A DNA stretch of 33,696 nucleotides, from positions 1 to 33,696 of IMG/VR virus record IMGVR_UViG_3300047369_000061. One strand, 5' to 3'. Source of the stretch: a virus. The notes beneath the pieces are model-generated. The model had not been told where the DNA came from and made no database searches. It was given only the letters and a program-made list of their open reading frames with translations. The position numbers and the translations under genes are program-made. This document shows positions 8,450-16,829 of the stretch, one piece after another (positions within the stretch are counted from its first letter, which is position 1; every line of letters begins with the position of its first letter).

Positions 8450-10874
8450 AACAGTAGACAACTTCGCAACAATTGAAGACTTTAGAACTACCTATAACGA
8501 ACTCGCATATGATGTGGGTGAAGTTTCTGGTCTAAGAGAAGGATTAAAATCTGGAAACAACGGAACACTAGTTGATGCTGTCAATGTTTTAGAAGACAAA
8601 CAGTTTTTCTTCCAAGAGTTCGTATTCGTTGCATCAACAAACCAAACACTATTTACAGGTAACGATGAGTTTGCAAATAACTTAATTTTTGTAAAAGATA
8701 AGATTCAAGTATTTAAAAACGAAAGACATTTGATAGAAGATGTAGATTTCATTATTTCTAATCCTACTGGTACAGGTTCGCATGAGGGTATCACACTAAC
8801 AGGTACTTATGCATCTGGTCAAGCAAATGCAATGTCTACTAACGATAGACTTCATGTATACTCATACACTGGTGCATTTGTAGGAACAAATATTGCAAAC
8901 TCAGTTGCATCATTCTTCCAGAAAACAGTTGAGAACACAATCTATAACACCAATGCAAACGGTGTTATTATAAATGGAGATAGTTCATCACCAACAACTC
9001 TACTAGAATCTGGATATACAATACAACTTGCAGGTAAGACATTTGCAGAAGATGATATCTTACTCACAACAGGCAAGACACTAACTGCACCTACTATCAC
9101 TGATTCTACAATGAGTATCAACAGTGGTTCTATAACAGGCGCAGTCAACGGAACATTCTCAGGATTCTTAGATATCGAAGGCAACATCGATGTAAATGGT
9201 ACATCTCATTTAGATGCTGTAGACATTGATGGTGATGTGCATATGCAATCAACACTTCAAGTAGTTGATAATACAACCTTAAATGCAAACCTTACAGTAG
9301 ACGGAAACACAACATTAGGTAACGCCGCTAGTGATACAATTACATTCACAGGTTATGCAAACTCTCATCTAAGACCAGAAACAACTAATACATATTCATT
9401 GGGTTTAACATCAAAGAGATGGTCAAATGTATATTCAAACTTATCAAATGTATCAGGAACTGCAACAGTAGGAACTCTAACAGATGGTACATTGAATATC
9501 ACTGGTGGCGACATTACAAGTGTCGATGATATAACAGGTGATACTAACTCAGTATTCAAATCAGGTAGTTCTGTAGTTAATAACATTAAAAACTTTGCTG
9601 GTACTCACACAATACTAGATACAACATCTGACCACGACAGTAATGCAAACGCAGGTTCTTTGACTGGTACAGTTTCAAGTATTGCAAACCACACAACACA
9701 AAACTTAACAGAACATAATTCTAATCTATATTATACAGATGGAAGAGCAGACGCTAGAATCGCATTAAAGAATATAGATTATCTTGCAAATGTAGACCAT
9801 CCTATTGCGCTTGCAGAAGACCATGTTTTACTGTATAATGATACCACAGACCAATGGGAAAACACACCCATGCGAGAAAGAGTTGAAGATATCGCTGGTG
9901 CAATGTTCGCTGGTAATACTGAAACAGGTCTATCAGTCACATACAACGATGATACAGGCAAAACAAATCTAGTAGTAGACAATTCAACTTTCACATTAAC
10001 AGGTGGAGTCACAGGTACTGCTACTCAGACTGCAAAAGGTAATTTGACAATTGCAACTACTCTTAGAGCTTTGACTAAAGGAGATATTACTTCTACCGAA
10101 CTTGCTCTAAATGACTTATACGATGTTTCAGATGCAAACAATACTAATGACCAAATTTTAGTTCAAACTGGTTCTTCATGGTCAAATGTCACACTCACCG
10201 AGAAAGTACAAGACATTACTGGTGCTCAGATTGCAACCAATGGTACACATACAGGTCTTACAGCAACTTACAATGACGATGACGCTGATGGTGCAATAGA
10301 TTTAACAATTGCAAATTCAACTTTCACATTAACAGGTGCAGTCACTGGTACCCAGACTCAGACTGCAAAGGGTAATGTATCTATTGCAACTACTCTTACT
10401 GCTTTAACTCTATCAGACTTACCATCAATCGACTTAGAAGATTTAGCAAATGTCAATAGTGGTGCAAGTACTGGTCAAATACTAATATGGAGTGGTTCTG
10501 CTTGGAACCCTGGTGACCAAGCTGGTAGTACTAGTAATTTAACTGAAGACGCTTCTGCTGTGTTCTTTACAGACAACAGAGTCGCTAAACAATTTAAGTT
10601 CGATGCAAGTGGTGATGGAACAATAGCTCAAAATGGTACTGCAAATGTTGAACTAAATAAAGGTATAAAACTCACCTACAATGATAATCCAGACGGTGGT
10701 ACTAATACAACTACAGATGGTGAGATAACATTAGAAGCTTCAGTGAGTAATGGTATCACTCTAGATGGTAACGACATAGAGTTAGATTATAGTGTGATAA
10801 CAGACTCAGATTTATCTAGTGGTCTTCCTAGTGGTAGTGGAAAAGAGATAGGTCATCTTTTCTTTTTAATATAG
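8442..10874 (+). CDS. Modular tail fibre-like structural protein (810 aa)
   Basis: An 810-residue fibre-type protein. The N-terminal ~50 residues (ATIEDFRTTYNELAYDVGEVSGLREGL) are probably the virion-anchoring part. A domain at about residues 55-155 has the QTLFTGNDEFANN then VFKNERHLIEDVDFI pattern, a common phage fibre beta domain; the 274-aa protein at 15994 carries a relative (QTVFTGND, VFLNGVKL). Next come beta-rich repeats (LTVDGNTTLGNAASDTITF), then several GAQIATNGTHTGLTATYNDD and STFTLTGAVTGT repeats. The C-terminus GSGKEIGHLFFLI resembles the GDLWVLYS end of the 884-aa protein. It starts inside the end of the preceding small gene. Part of the repeat DNA is nearly identical to the 884-aa gene. 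A receptor-contact role is inferred. Confidence 0.7.
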   Translation: MAKTVDNFATIEDFRTTYNELAYDVGEVSGLREGLKSGNNGTLVDAVNVLEDKQFFFQEFVFVASTNQTLFTGNDEFANNLIFVKDKIQVFKNERHLIEDVDFIISNPTGTGSHEGITLTGTYASGQANAMSTNDRLHVYSYTGAFVGTNIANSVASFFQKTVENTIYNTNANGVIINGDSSSPTTLLESGYTIQLAGKTFAEDDILLTTGKTLTAPTITDSTMSINSGSITGAVNGTFSGFLDIEGNIDVNGTSHLDAVDIDGDVHMQSTLQVVDNTTLNANLTVDGNTTLGNAASDTITFTGYANSHLRPETTNTYSLGLTSKRWSNVYSNLSNVSGTATVGTLTDGTLNITGGDITSVDDITGDTNSVFKSGSSVVNNIKNFAGTHTILDTTSDHDSNANAGSLTGTVSSIANHTTQNLTEHNSNLYYTDGRADARIALKNIDYLANVDHPIALAEDHVLLYNDTTDQWENTPMRERVEDIAGAMFAGNTETGLSVTYNDDTGKTNLVVDNSTFTLTGGVTGTATQTAKGNLTIATTLRALTKGDITSTELALNDLYDVSDANNTNDQILVQTGSSWSNVTLTEKVQDITGAQIATNGTHTGLTATYNDDDADGAIDLTIANSTFTLTGAVTGTQTQTAKGNVSIATTLTALTLSDLPSIDLEDLANVNSGASTGQILIWSGSAWNPGDQAGSTSNLTEDASAVFFTDNRVAKQFKFDASGDGTIAQNGTANVELNKGIKLTYNDNPDGGTNTTTDGEITLEASVSNGITLDGNDIELDYSVITDSDLSSGLPSGSGKEIGHLFFLI
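10840..10867 (+). terminator. Weak AT-rich hairpin with T run at the end of the 810-aa gene
   Basis: GAAAAGA (10840-10846) is perfectly complementary to TCTTTTC (10856-10862), followed by five T (10863-10867). The structure lies inside the last codons of the gene, just before repeat protein A. The stem is weak, so it may be only an attenuator or chance. Confidence 0.3.
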
Positions 10875-10884
10875 TGAACAAAAT

Positions 10885-12486
10885 ATGTCAGACGATATTT
10901 TTATAAAACATGATAAGAATGGTGGAACTTTTCAGCAACCCTTTTTAGCCAGAGTACCTGCAGCCGGTCAACAACCGAATATCGCACAAAGAATTTATCA
11001 GGTTACTACTCAAGGAACACAACCATTTACATATCAAAGTAGAACACCTACAAATGTTCAGACGCCTAGTAATGCACAAAATCCAATAATTGCTCAAGGT
11101 GTCGCACAAAAAACCTATAATCACAGGTCGCCTGCTATATACACAAGTAGGGCGCCTTCAATATACAATATTCAAACACCTTCTACATATCAACATGGAA
11201 GTCCGTTGACATATCAACATAGGTCACCGTTTACTTATCAGTTAAATTATCAACATAGAGAACCTTCTACATATCAACATAGAAGTCCTTTGATATATCG
11301 TACACCGACTCAGACTAGAACGCCTAGCATCTATACAAATAGACAACCTTTAACATATGAACATAGAAGTCCTTTTACATATGACCACAGAAGTCCTTCA
11401 ACATATAACCACCAAAGTCCTTCTCGAACACCTTCTACATATCAAAATAGAGAACCTTTAATATATGACCATAGGTCGCCTTATAGAAGTCCGTTTACTT
11501 ATCAACATAGGTCACCATTTACCTATGACCATAGGTCACCTTCTACATACGATAATAGAGAACCTAGTATCTATCAACATAGAAGTCCAGACACTTATGA
11601 CCATAGAAGTCCGTTGATTTATCAGCATCAGTCGCCATTTAGAAGTCCGTCAATTTATCAGCATCAATCGCCAAGTACTTATCAGCATCAGTCGCCATTT
11701 AGAAGTCCGTCAATTTATCAGCATCAATCGCCAAGTACTTATCAGCATAGTTCACCATTTAGAAGTCCGTCAATTTATCAGCATCAATCGCCGAGTATTT
11801 ACCAACATAGGTCACCATTTACAACTCCAGTAATTGTCAATACACAAAACTCAAGAAATGCACGAACACCGTTTATCTTTAGTGAATTACAACAGCAAAA
11901 CATTGGTACTACGACTGCTCCATATACTGAAGTTCATTGTGAGGTTTCAGTTTCGGACCATAGCGGTCTAGAACCTTGGATTGTATTATATTGTGTTGAA
12001 TCAAGTAATGATGTTAATGTATATGTTTATGCTTCATCTGATGGTATACCACCTGGACAGAATGCTGATGCATATCTGGAAGAAACAAATACCGGCGGTA
12101 CTCAAAATGGTCAGCAGCAAAGCATTAATGCAAATAGTGCTATTCTTCTATACAAAATAGACGATGCTGGAACTAATTATTCTGTTGCTAGAAGTACCTC
12201 TACTCATGGTACCTTCAATGAGGGTACTCTGAGCGGAAACATTTCTACAGGCACTGCAATAACTAGCACTTCTTGGAGTTTTGGTACAACTAATGGTACT
12301 TTTACCAAGTGGAAATGTGATAATGCTAGCGGTGGAGATGTTAAGGAGTACGAGACAACTAATACATTTACATTTACAAGTCCAGATGCTAATATGGGAA
12401 CTCATACAATATCGCTAAAAGTGACTCTGTATTACGAAAACGAAGAACCAGAAGACGATGAAAACGATGATAATAACCAGGAGTAA
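10885..12486 (+). CDS. Repeat protein A: proline-led even-length repeats plus C-terminal beta domain
   Basis: 533 residues of unknown function. Residues about 30-332 are units that begin x-P and end in Gln or Arg, mostly 8 residues (type SPFTYQHR), interrupted by 4-residue (SPFR, SPYR) and 6-residue (SPLIYR) units. I count about 11 HRSP and 6 HQSP. The repeat closes with RTPFIF at 327-332. Residues 333-533 form a separate Ser/Thr-rich, probably beta domain with a few cysteines (EVHCEVSV, VLYCVESS), ending in a very acidic tail (PEDDENDDNNQE), in contrast to the Arg-rich repeat. No signal peptide or membrane segment. No clear Shine-Dalgarno precedes the ATG. Protein B follows after 6 bases. 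It is probably a virion fibre or appendage, from its place in the tail-fibre region. Confidence 0.75.
   Translation: MSDDIFIKHDKNGGTFQQPFLARVPAAGQQPNIAQRIYQVTTQGTQPFTYQSRTPTNVQTPSNAQNPIIAQGVAQKTYNHRSPAIYTSRAPSIYNIQTPSTYQHGSPLTYQHRSPFTYQLNYQHREPSTYQHRSPLIYRTPTQTRTPSIYTNRQPLTYEHRSPFTYDHRSPSTYNHQSPSRTPSTYQNREPLIYDHRSPYRSPFTYQHRSPFTYDHRSPSTYDNREPSIYQHRSPDTYDHRSPLIYQHQSPFRSPSIYQHQSPSTYQHQSPFRSPSIYQHQSPSTYQHSSPFRSPSIYQHQSPSIYQHRSPFTTPVIVNTQNSRNARTPFIFSELQQQNIGTTTAPYTEVHCEVSVSDHSGLEPWIVLYCVESSNDVNVYVYASSDGIPPGQNADAYLEETNTGGTQNGQQQSINANSAILLYKIDDAGTNYSVARSTSTHGTFNEGTLSGNISTGTAITSTSWSFGTTNGTFTKWKCDNASGGDVKEYETTNTFTFTSPDANMGTHTISLKVTLYYENEEPEDDENDDNNQE
11641..11820 (+). repeat. Three 60-nt tandem repeats inside gene A
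   Basis: Units 11641-11700, 11701-11760 and 11761-11820 are near-identical. Each starts agaagtccgtcaatttatca and encodes 20 residues laid out as 8+8+4 (SPSIYQHQ, SPSTYQHQ, SPFR type). Units 1 and 2 differ at only a few bases. Unit 3 has more synonymous changes. Confidence 0.9.
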
Positions 12487-12492
12487 TGTGAT

Positions 12493-13587
12493 ATGCCAGT
12501 AGGACAACAACCATCCATATACCAACATCCTATTGCTACACAGGTGCAACAACCAGCGCAACAACCTGTTATTAGAAACAAACAACATCCGTTTGAAAGA
12601 AATCGACAGCATCAGGCACAGCAACCTGTTATTAGAAACAAACAACATCCGTTTGAAAGAAATCAGCAGGAAAGTAATCAACAACCTAATATTAGAAACA
12701 AACAACATCCGTTTGAAAGAAATCAGCAGGAAAGTAATCAACAACCTAATATTAGAAATCAACAAGAACCTAATATTAGAGACAGACAAAATCCGGTTGA
12801 AAGAGCTCATCAAACTCCGTATACTGCAAACGCACAAGAACCTGTTATTAGAGACAAACAGGCGCCTAGTATAAGAAGCGCCCAACAGACTGCTCAAGAA
12901 CCTAATATTAGAAGCGCTCAAAGTCCTTACACCGCAGATGCACAAGCGAATACGCAGAATCCTTTTATTAGAAATCAACAACAACCTACTATTAAAAATA
13001 AACAGGAATCTGTTATAAGAAACAAACAGTCTGCTTATCAAGCGAGTAAACAAACTCCTTCTATAACAAGAACACCAGCGAGTCAACAAGAACCTAATAT
13101 TAGAAGCGCACAAACACCTTCTATTAGACAAGCGCTTAAAAATAAACAACAACCTAATATTAGAAGTCAACAAGAACCTAATATTAGAAATAAGAGAACA
13201 CCTTCAGCACATAACGCACAATATCTTAATACTCACAATAGACAAGACCCTGTTATTAGAAGGCAACCATTTACATATCCTTTCTCATATAGAAGTCCTT
13301 CTATTTACAGAAATCCTACTATTGGTCGACAACCATATATTGCACAAGGTCAGGCGTCTTATAGTTTTCAACAAAACAGACAACAACCATATGGATTCAG
13401 GTCTCCGTTTATATTTCAAGCAACAGAGAACTCTAATCGACCAATAACGCCAGTTGCAAAAGTGAAAGGAGTCTTTATAAAAGATAGTGATGGTGTTGTA
13501 AAAGCTTCAACTAAAGTCTTTGTTAAGAAAGATAGTTCAACAGTTGAGAAAATTCATCAGGTACCTGCTTTGCCGTTTGACGAATAG
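12493..13587 (+). CDS. Repeat protein B: EPNIRNQQ-type proline-led repeats
   Basis: 364 residues of unknown function. Residues about 5-308 consist of x-P...Q/R units of 8, 6 or 4 residues (QPVIRNKQ, HPFERNRQ, ESNQ, EPNIRSAQ). Near the end it shifts to the YR/SP dialect (QPFTYPFSYR, SPSIYR). The repeat closes with RSPFIF at 303-308. The C-terminal ~55 residues contain VKGVFIKDSDGVVKASTKVF, which resembles the WVKTDSGTWKAADQIYVKT unit at the N-terminus of protein C. A Shine-Dalgarno (AGGAG) overlaps the stop codon of gene A, so A and B are probably translationally coupled. Very rich in Gln, Asn, Arg and Pro; no signal peptide. Probably a partner of A in a virion appendage (inference). Confidence 0.75.
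   Translation: MPVGQQPSIYQHPIATQVQQPAQQPVIRNKQHPFERNRQHQAQQPVIRNKQHPFERNQQESNQQPNIRNKQHPFERNQQESNQQPNIRNQQEPNIRDRQNPVERAHQTPYTANAQEPVIRDKQAPSIRSAQQTAQEPNIRSAQSPYTADAQANTQNPFIRNQQQPTIKNKQESVIRNKQSAYQASKQTPSITRTPASQQEPNIRSAQTPSIRQALKNKQQPNIRSQQEPNIRNKRTPSAHNAQYLNTHNRQDPVIRRQPFTYPFSYRSPSIYRNPTIGRQPYIAQGQASYSFQQNRQQPYGFRSPFIFQATENSNRPITPVAKVKGVFIKDSDGVVKASTKVFVKKDSSTVEKIHQVPALPFDE
12541..12780 (+). repeat. 60-nt tandem repeats at the start of gene B
   Basis: Four consecutive 60-base units (12541, 12601, 12661, 12721). Three share attagaaacaaacaacatcc in the same place. Each encodes 20 residues made of two 8-residue units plus one 4-residue unit (QQPVIRNKQHPFE core, ESNQ or HQAQ spacer). The 60-nt, 8+8+4 size is the same as the tandem in gene A, although the residues differ. 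Confidence 0.85.
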
Positions 13588-13591
13588 GATG

Positions 13592-13599
13592 ACTAAATA
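13592..13599 (+). promoter_or_regulatory. Late-promoter-like motif ACTAAATA
   Basis: Matches the 3' six bases of the T4 late consensus TATAAATA (-13 to -6). With T4 spacing, +1 falls on base 13605, the A of the next ATG. The only Shine-Dalgarno-like bases (AGGAT, 13586-13590) lie upstream of that start and would be absent from the transcript. Confidence 0.5.
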
Positions 13600-13604
13600 G
13601 TAAT

Positions 13605-13937
13605 ATGGCTATAATCGCAAATTTATTTATCGACCAGGGAACAGACTTTCAAGTTGCTGTAGATGTTTCCGATTCAACAGGACAGGTTTTAAATCTCTCT
13701 GGTTATACATCAGCAGGACAAATAAGAAAGACCTATGGTTCTTCAACCATATCTGCCACATTCACTACCAGTAATGAGAATGTTACCGGTAAAGTGACAT
13801 TATCTTTGACTGATACTCAAACATCAGCATTAGAACCTGGAAGATATGTGTATGATATGAACATAACAAGTGCTGGTGGTATAACAACAAGAGTTGTAGA
13901 AGGTCAAGCAATAGTCACACCAGGAGTAACCAGATAA
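13605..13937 (+). CDS. Small beta-sandwich structural protein
   Basis: A 110-residue protein starting MAIIANLFIDQGTDFQVAVDV, followed by LNLSGYTSAGQIRK, a GKVTLSLTDTQTSAL strand pair, PGRYVYDM and a C-terminal VVEGQAIVTPGVTR. This pattern, an Ig-like or baseplate-upper-protein-like beta sandwich, is common in structural genes of marine T4-like phages. It is probably virion associated and may be an adaptor between fibre and baseplate. It overlaps the next gene by one base (TAATG), so the two are probably coupled. Its promoter motif sits so close that the message may be leaderless. Confidence 0.65.
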   Translation: MAIIANLFIDQGTDFQVAVDVSDSTGQVLNLSGYTSAGQIRKTYGSSTISATFTTSNENVTGKVTLSLTDTQTSALEPGRYVYDMNITSAGGITTRVVEGQAIVTPGVTR

Positions 13938-14179
13938 TGGCAATAAAAGGCGTAGTATCAAGAGTCGCTACCATAGGTGGCGTATTATCTAACACAACAA
14001 ATCTAAGAGCAAAACAAGTGACTGTTGGCAACCCAGGCGGTGCAACAGACTTATCTGCTAAATCTATCAATGAACTTGCAGATGTAAACGCATCTGAAAC
14101 AGATGATGGTCTTCTCTCATATGACCAGTCAACTGATAAGTGGACAACCACCACTACGATAGACGGCGGAACATTCTAA
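13937..14179 (+). CDS. Short tail or fibre protein ending in IDGGTF
   Basis: 80 residues. The start MAIKGVVSRVATIGGVLSNT and the section SAKSINELADVNASETDDGLLSYDQSTDKW resemble fibre modules of the type INELADVNxxxxxDGxxLxYDxxTxxW found in phage tail proteins. It ends TTTIDGGTF, a terminus shared with the 544-aa protein (AIDGGTF) and nearly with the 72-aa protein (TIDGGTI). The ATG shares a base with the stop of the preceding gene. Probably a small structural piece of the fibre complex; exact role unknown. Confidence 0.6.
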   Translation: MAIKGVVSRVATIGGVLSNTTNLRAKQVTVGNPGGATDLSAKSINELADVNASETDDGLLSYDQSTDKWTTTTTIDGGTF

Positions 14180-14182
14180 AAC

Positions 14183-14190
14183 ACTAAATA
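14183..14190 (+). promoter_or_regulatory. Late-promoter-like motif ACTAAATA with TAGTA extension
   Basis: CTAAATA followed by ATAGTAC. T4 spacing predicts +1 at the A of 14196. It would give a 126-base leader for the gene at 14322. Confidence 0.5.
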
Positions 14191-14195
14191 ATAGT

Positions 14196-14321
14196 ACAAA
14201 TCAAGGTTGTCGACCAGTGAGACAACGACCCTCATTGTGAGAGGACAGTTTTATATTATGTATTCACGACTCAGGAGTGCTGAGTCACAACAATTAATTT
14301 AATTTTTATAGGAAAATAAAA
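14196..14321 (+). promoter_or_regulatory. Structured 5' leader with four hairpins
   Basis: This gap holds GTTGTC/GACAAC (14206-14211 with 14221-14226), CTCA/TGAG (14231-14241), GACTCAG/CTGAGTC (14268-14274 with 14280-14286), and an 8-bp AT stem (14302-14309 with 14316-14323). The last stem displays the Shine-Dalgarno AGGA in its loop and includes the first two bases of the ATG. No ORF of note lies here. It matches no riboswitch I recognise. Confidence 0.5.
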
Positions 14322-15956
14322 ATGGCAACAGTAATTCAAATCAAAAGAAGTACAGGCGCATCTGCTCCGGCGATATCAGATTTATCGGAAGGTGAATTGG
14401 CGTATGTACAAGATAGAAGTAATTCTGGTGCATCTGCTAAACTATTCATCGAATCAGTAGATTCAGATAATTCTACAGCCCTAATCCATGCGATTGGTGG
14501 TAAGTATTATACTGATATGCTTGCTGGTTCTTCAGCAACACCTGCTAACTTTAAAGTTGGTAATGGTTCTACTGCTGGTGCAACTTTACAAATCATGGAA
14601 GATTCCGATAACGGAACAAACTTCGTTGGTCTTAAAGCTGCAGATACTCTTGGTTCTTCAGTAACCTTCACGCTGCCTACCGCAGACGGTTCTGCTAACC
14701 AAGTTATAGCAACAGATGGTTCAGGAAATCTTTCTTTCGCTTCAACAACTTCAACCCTTGCTGGTGGTAGTGATGTAAACATCACATCCGCAGGTGATGG
14801 TGCGATGTTATTATATGATACAGGAACATCAAAATGGATTGACAATGTAATGTCTGGTGACGCCACTATGGCCGACACAGGTGTTATGACAATCGCAAAC
14901 AACGCTATCAACGCTGCTAAATTAGCAGATGATGCAGTAGATACTGCAGCTATCTTAGATAGTAATGTGACATTAGATAAGATTAACTTCTTTGTAGACG
15001 AAGACAACATGGCTTCTAACTCAGCAGTTAAAGTTCCTTCTCAACAATCAGTAAAAGCATATGTAGACAGTAGTGTAACCGCTTCAGACTTAGATATGGC
15101 TGGTGACAGTGGAACAGGTGCAGTAGACTTAGACTCTCAGTCACTAACAATCGCTGGTACAGCAAACGAGATTGAAACATCAATGTCAGGACAAACTTTA
15201 ACAGTTGGTCTTCCAAACAATGTGACAGTCGCAAATAACTTAACAGTTTCAGGAAACTTAATATCAGACGATATTACAACTGCAACTTTAACAACATCTG
15301 GTAACTTAACAGTCACAGGAAACTTGGCAGTTAATGGTACTACAACAACAGTAAACTCAACAACAGTAAATATCGCTGACCCTGTATTCGAAATTGGTTC
15401 AGATAGTTCAGACGATAACCTAGACAGAGGTATTAAATTTAAGTACAACTCCGGTGGTGCTAAAATTGGTTTCTTTGGTATGGATGATACAGATGGTTCT
15501 TTTGTCGCTCTAACAAGTGCAACAGATAGTTCTTCAGTATTCTCTGGAACTGCTATGGCAGGTAAATTCGGAAACTTAACTCTTGCTAACGCAAGTATGA
15601 GTGGAAGTATTGACAGTTATGCAGGTTCAGCTCCTACAGATGGTCAAATCTTAATTGGTGACACATCTTCAGGTTTAATGGATGCTGCTACTCTTACTGC
15701 TGGTGATGGTATTGATATCACTAATGGTGCAGGTGCAATTACGATTGCTGCTGAAGTATCAACTGCTTCTAACTTAGGTTCTGTAATTGTCGCTGCTGGC
15801 GAAGGTATGGATGTAGCGTACTCAGGTGGTACAGCAACCATTACTGGAGAAGATGCAACGACATCTAATAAAGGTATCGCTAGTTTTGCTAGTGCTAACT
15901 TTACAGTATCAAGTGGTGCAGTTACCATTACTGCTATTGACGGTGGAACATTTTAA
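14322..15956 (+). CDS. Modular fibre protein with MATVIQIKRS/GELA N-terminus (544 aa)
   Basis: A 544-residue phage fibre protein. The N-terminus MATVIQIKRSTGASAPAISDLSEGELAYVQD is the common phage fibre start with a GELA motif and is shared with the next gene (MATVIQFKRS, GELAVN). Next come LPTADGSANQVIATDGSGNLSF, a DEDNMASNSAVKVPSQQSVKAYVDSSV module also seen in the 884-aa protein, and a GNLTVTGNLAVNGTTTTVNSTTVNI beta module with FEIG, typical of marine phage fibres. It ends ITAIDGGTF. Low-complexity Asp/Ser/Thr/Gly composition fits an extended trimeric fibre. A late-type promoter and a structured leader precede it. Host recognition is likely but inferred. Confidence 0.7.
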   Translation: MATVIQIKRSTGASAPAISDLSEGELAYVQDRSNSGASAKLFIESVDSDNSTALIHAIGGKYYTDMLAGSSATPANFKVGNGSTAGATLQIMEDSDNGTNFVGLKAADTLGSSVTFTLPTADGSANQVIATDGSGNLSFASTTSTLAGGSDVNITSAGDGAMLLYDTGTSKWIDNVMSGDATMADTGVMTIANNAINAAKLADDAVDTAAILDSNVTLDKINFFVDEDNMASNSAVKVPSQQSVKAYVDSSVTASDLDMAGDSGTGAVDLDSQSLTIAGTANEIETSMSGQTLTVGLPNNVTVANNLTVSGNLISDDITTATLTTSGNLTVTGNLAVNGTTTTVNSTTVNIADPVFEIGSDSSDDNLDRGIKFKYNSGGAKIGFFGMDDTDGSFVALTSATDSSSVFSGTAMAGKFGNLTLANASMSGSIDSYAGSAPTDGQILIGDTSSGLMDAATLTAGDGIDITNGAGAITIAAEVSTASNLGSVIVAAGEGMDVAYSGGTATITGEDATTSNKGIASFASANFTVSSGAVTITAIDGGTF

Positions 15957-15975
15957 TTAATATTCTTTAACACAC

Positions 15976-15996
15976 TTTCAATAGGAGATAGAAATG
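15976..15996 (+). promoter_or_regulatory. Shine-Dalgarno displayed in a hairpin loop before the 274-aa gene
   Basis: TTTC (15976-15979) pairs with GAAA (15991-15994). AGGAG lies in the loop (15983-15987). The A of the ATG at 15994 is in the 3' arm. The stem is only four pairs, so pairing is tentative; the Shine-Dalgarno itself is good. Confidence 0.35.
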
Positions 15997-16818
15997 GCAA
16001 CAGTTATACAGTTTAAAAGAAGTTCGACTCAGAACGCAGTTCCTGGTACTGGTGATTTATCACTAGGGGAATTGGCTGTCAATACTTATCACGGTAGATT
16101 TTATACCGAGAAGAATGATGGTTCTGCTGCTGTTGTAGAGATTGGGTCTAACCCAACATCTCTACAGATTAATGACGCTATAACATTTCCAACCAGTGAT
16201 GGTTCAAATGGACAAGTTCTTCAAACCAATGGTTCAGGAACAGTTTCATTTGCAACTTTAGGTGGTTCAGGTGTTTCAATTTACAAATACACCGTTTCGG
16301 GTAACCAAACTGTATTTACAGGTAACGATGATGACAGTAATGCATTGTCTTACACTGTAGGTTCAGAACAAGTATTCCTTAATGGTGTTAAGTTAGTTGA
16401 TGCTGGTGCAGATTATACTGCAACCAACACCACAACAATCACACTGGAAGAAAATGCAATTGCAGGTGATACATTAGAAGTAGTAGCAGTTACCGCTGCT
16501 AATTTAGTACAAGGATACTATACAAATAGTGTCTTTAGTGCAACTACTGCTAATCAAGTATTATCAAGTAATGCAGTATCTAATAAAGGTATTAAATATG
16601 TTATTACTGCCACTCATGCGAGTGCAGGAACACATTCAGCCGAAGTATTATTAATCAATGATGGATCCAATGCATATTTCGTTCAATATGGCGATATATT
16701 CAGTACTGCTTCATTATTTTCGTTGACAGCTGATGTTAATTCAGGAAACATGAGACTCTTATGTACACCTGCTAACACCAACACAACGGTTAATACTTTC
16801 CAAATAAGACAATCATAG
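15994..16818 (+). CDS. Fibre protein with GELA N-terminus and shared C-terminal tip domain (274 aa)
   Basis: 274 residues. Residues 1-50 repeat the MATVIQFKRS...LGELA start of the upstream 544-aa protein. Residues 64-90 carry FPTSDGSNGQVLQTNGSG. Residues about 97-170 carry the QTVFTGNDDDSNALSY then VFLNGVKLVDAGADYT fibre domain, related to one in the 810-aa protein. Residues about 196-274 are a domain (KYVITATHAS, LLINDGSN, VQYGD, DVNSGNMRLLCTPANTN) shared with the next two proteins. The gene has a strong AGGAG site. It is a mosaic of known fibre modules, and the C-terminal domain is a likely tip or assembly element (inference). Confidence 0.7.
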   Translation: MATVIQFKRSSTQNAVPGTGDLSLGELAVNTYHGRFYTEKNDGSAAVVEIGSNPTSLQINDAITFPTSDGSNGQVLQTNGSGTVSFATLGGSGVSIYKYTVSGNQTVFTGNDDDSNALSYTVGSEQVFLNGVKLVDAGADYTATNTTTITLEENAIAGDTLEVVAVTAANLVQGYYTNSVFSATTANQVLSSNAVSNKGIKYVITATHASAGTHSAEVLLINDGSNAYFVQYGDIFSTASLFSLTADVNSGNMRLLCTPANTNTTVNTFQIRQS

Positions 16819-16829
16819 GGGGATAGAAA

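Noticed and set aside
10885-12486. Relation of SPFTYQHR units to the RNA polymerase II tail heptad or to collagen
   Set aside because: The period is 8/6/4, not 7 or 3, and there is no Gly-x-y pattern; the similarity is only shared Tyr, Ser and Pro content.
12415-13173. 252-aa open frame on the minus strand across gene B
   Set aside because: It is the antisense shadow of the repeat DNA. Its residues (SNIRFLL-type runs) simply mirror the NIRNQQ codons, and the + frame has a start site, cap and C-terminal domain.
14507-15010. 167-aa minus-strand frame
   Set aside because: Shadow of the 544-aa fibre gene. All supported genes are on the + strand and no promoter points left here.
14322-16818. Diversity-generating retroelement target, because of the GELA-type front seen in some tropism determinants
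   Set aside because: No reverse transcriptase, template repeat or adenine-biased variable region is visible, and the GELA front is common in ordinary fibres.
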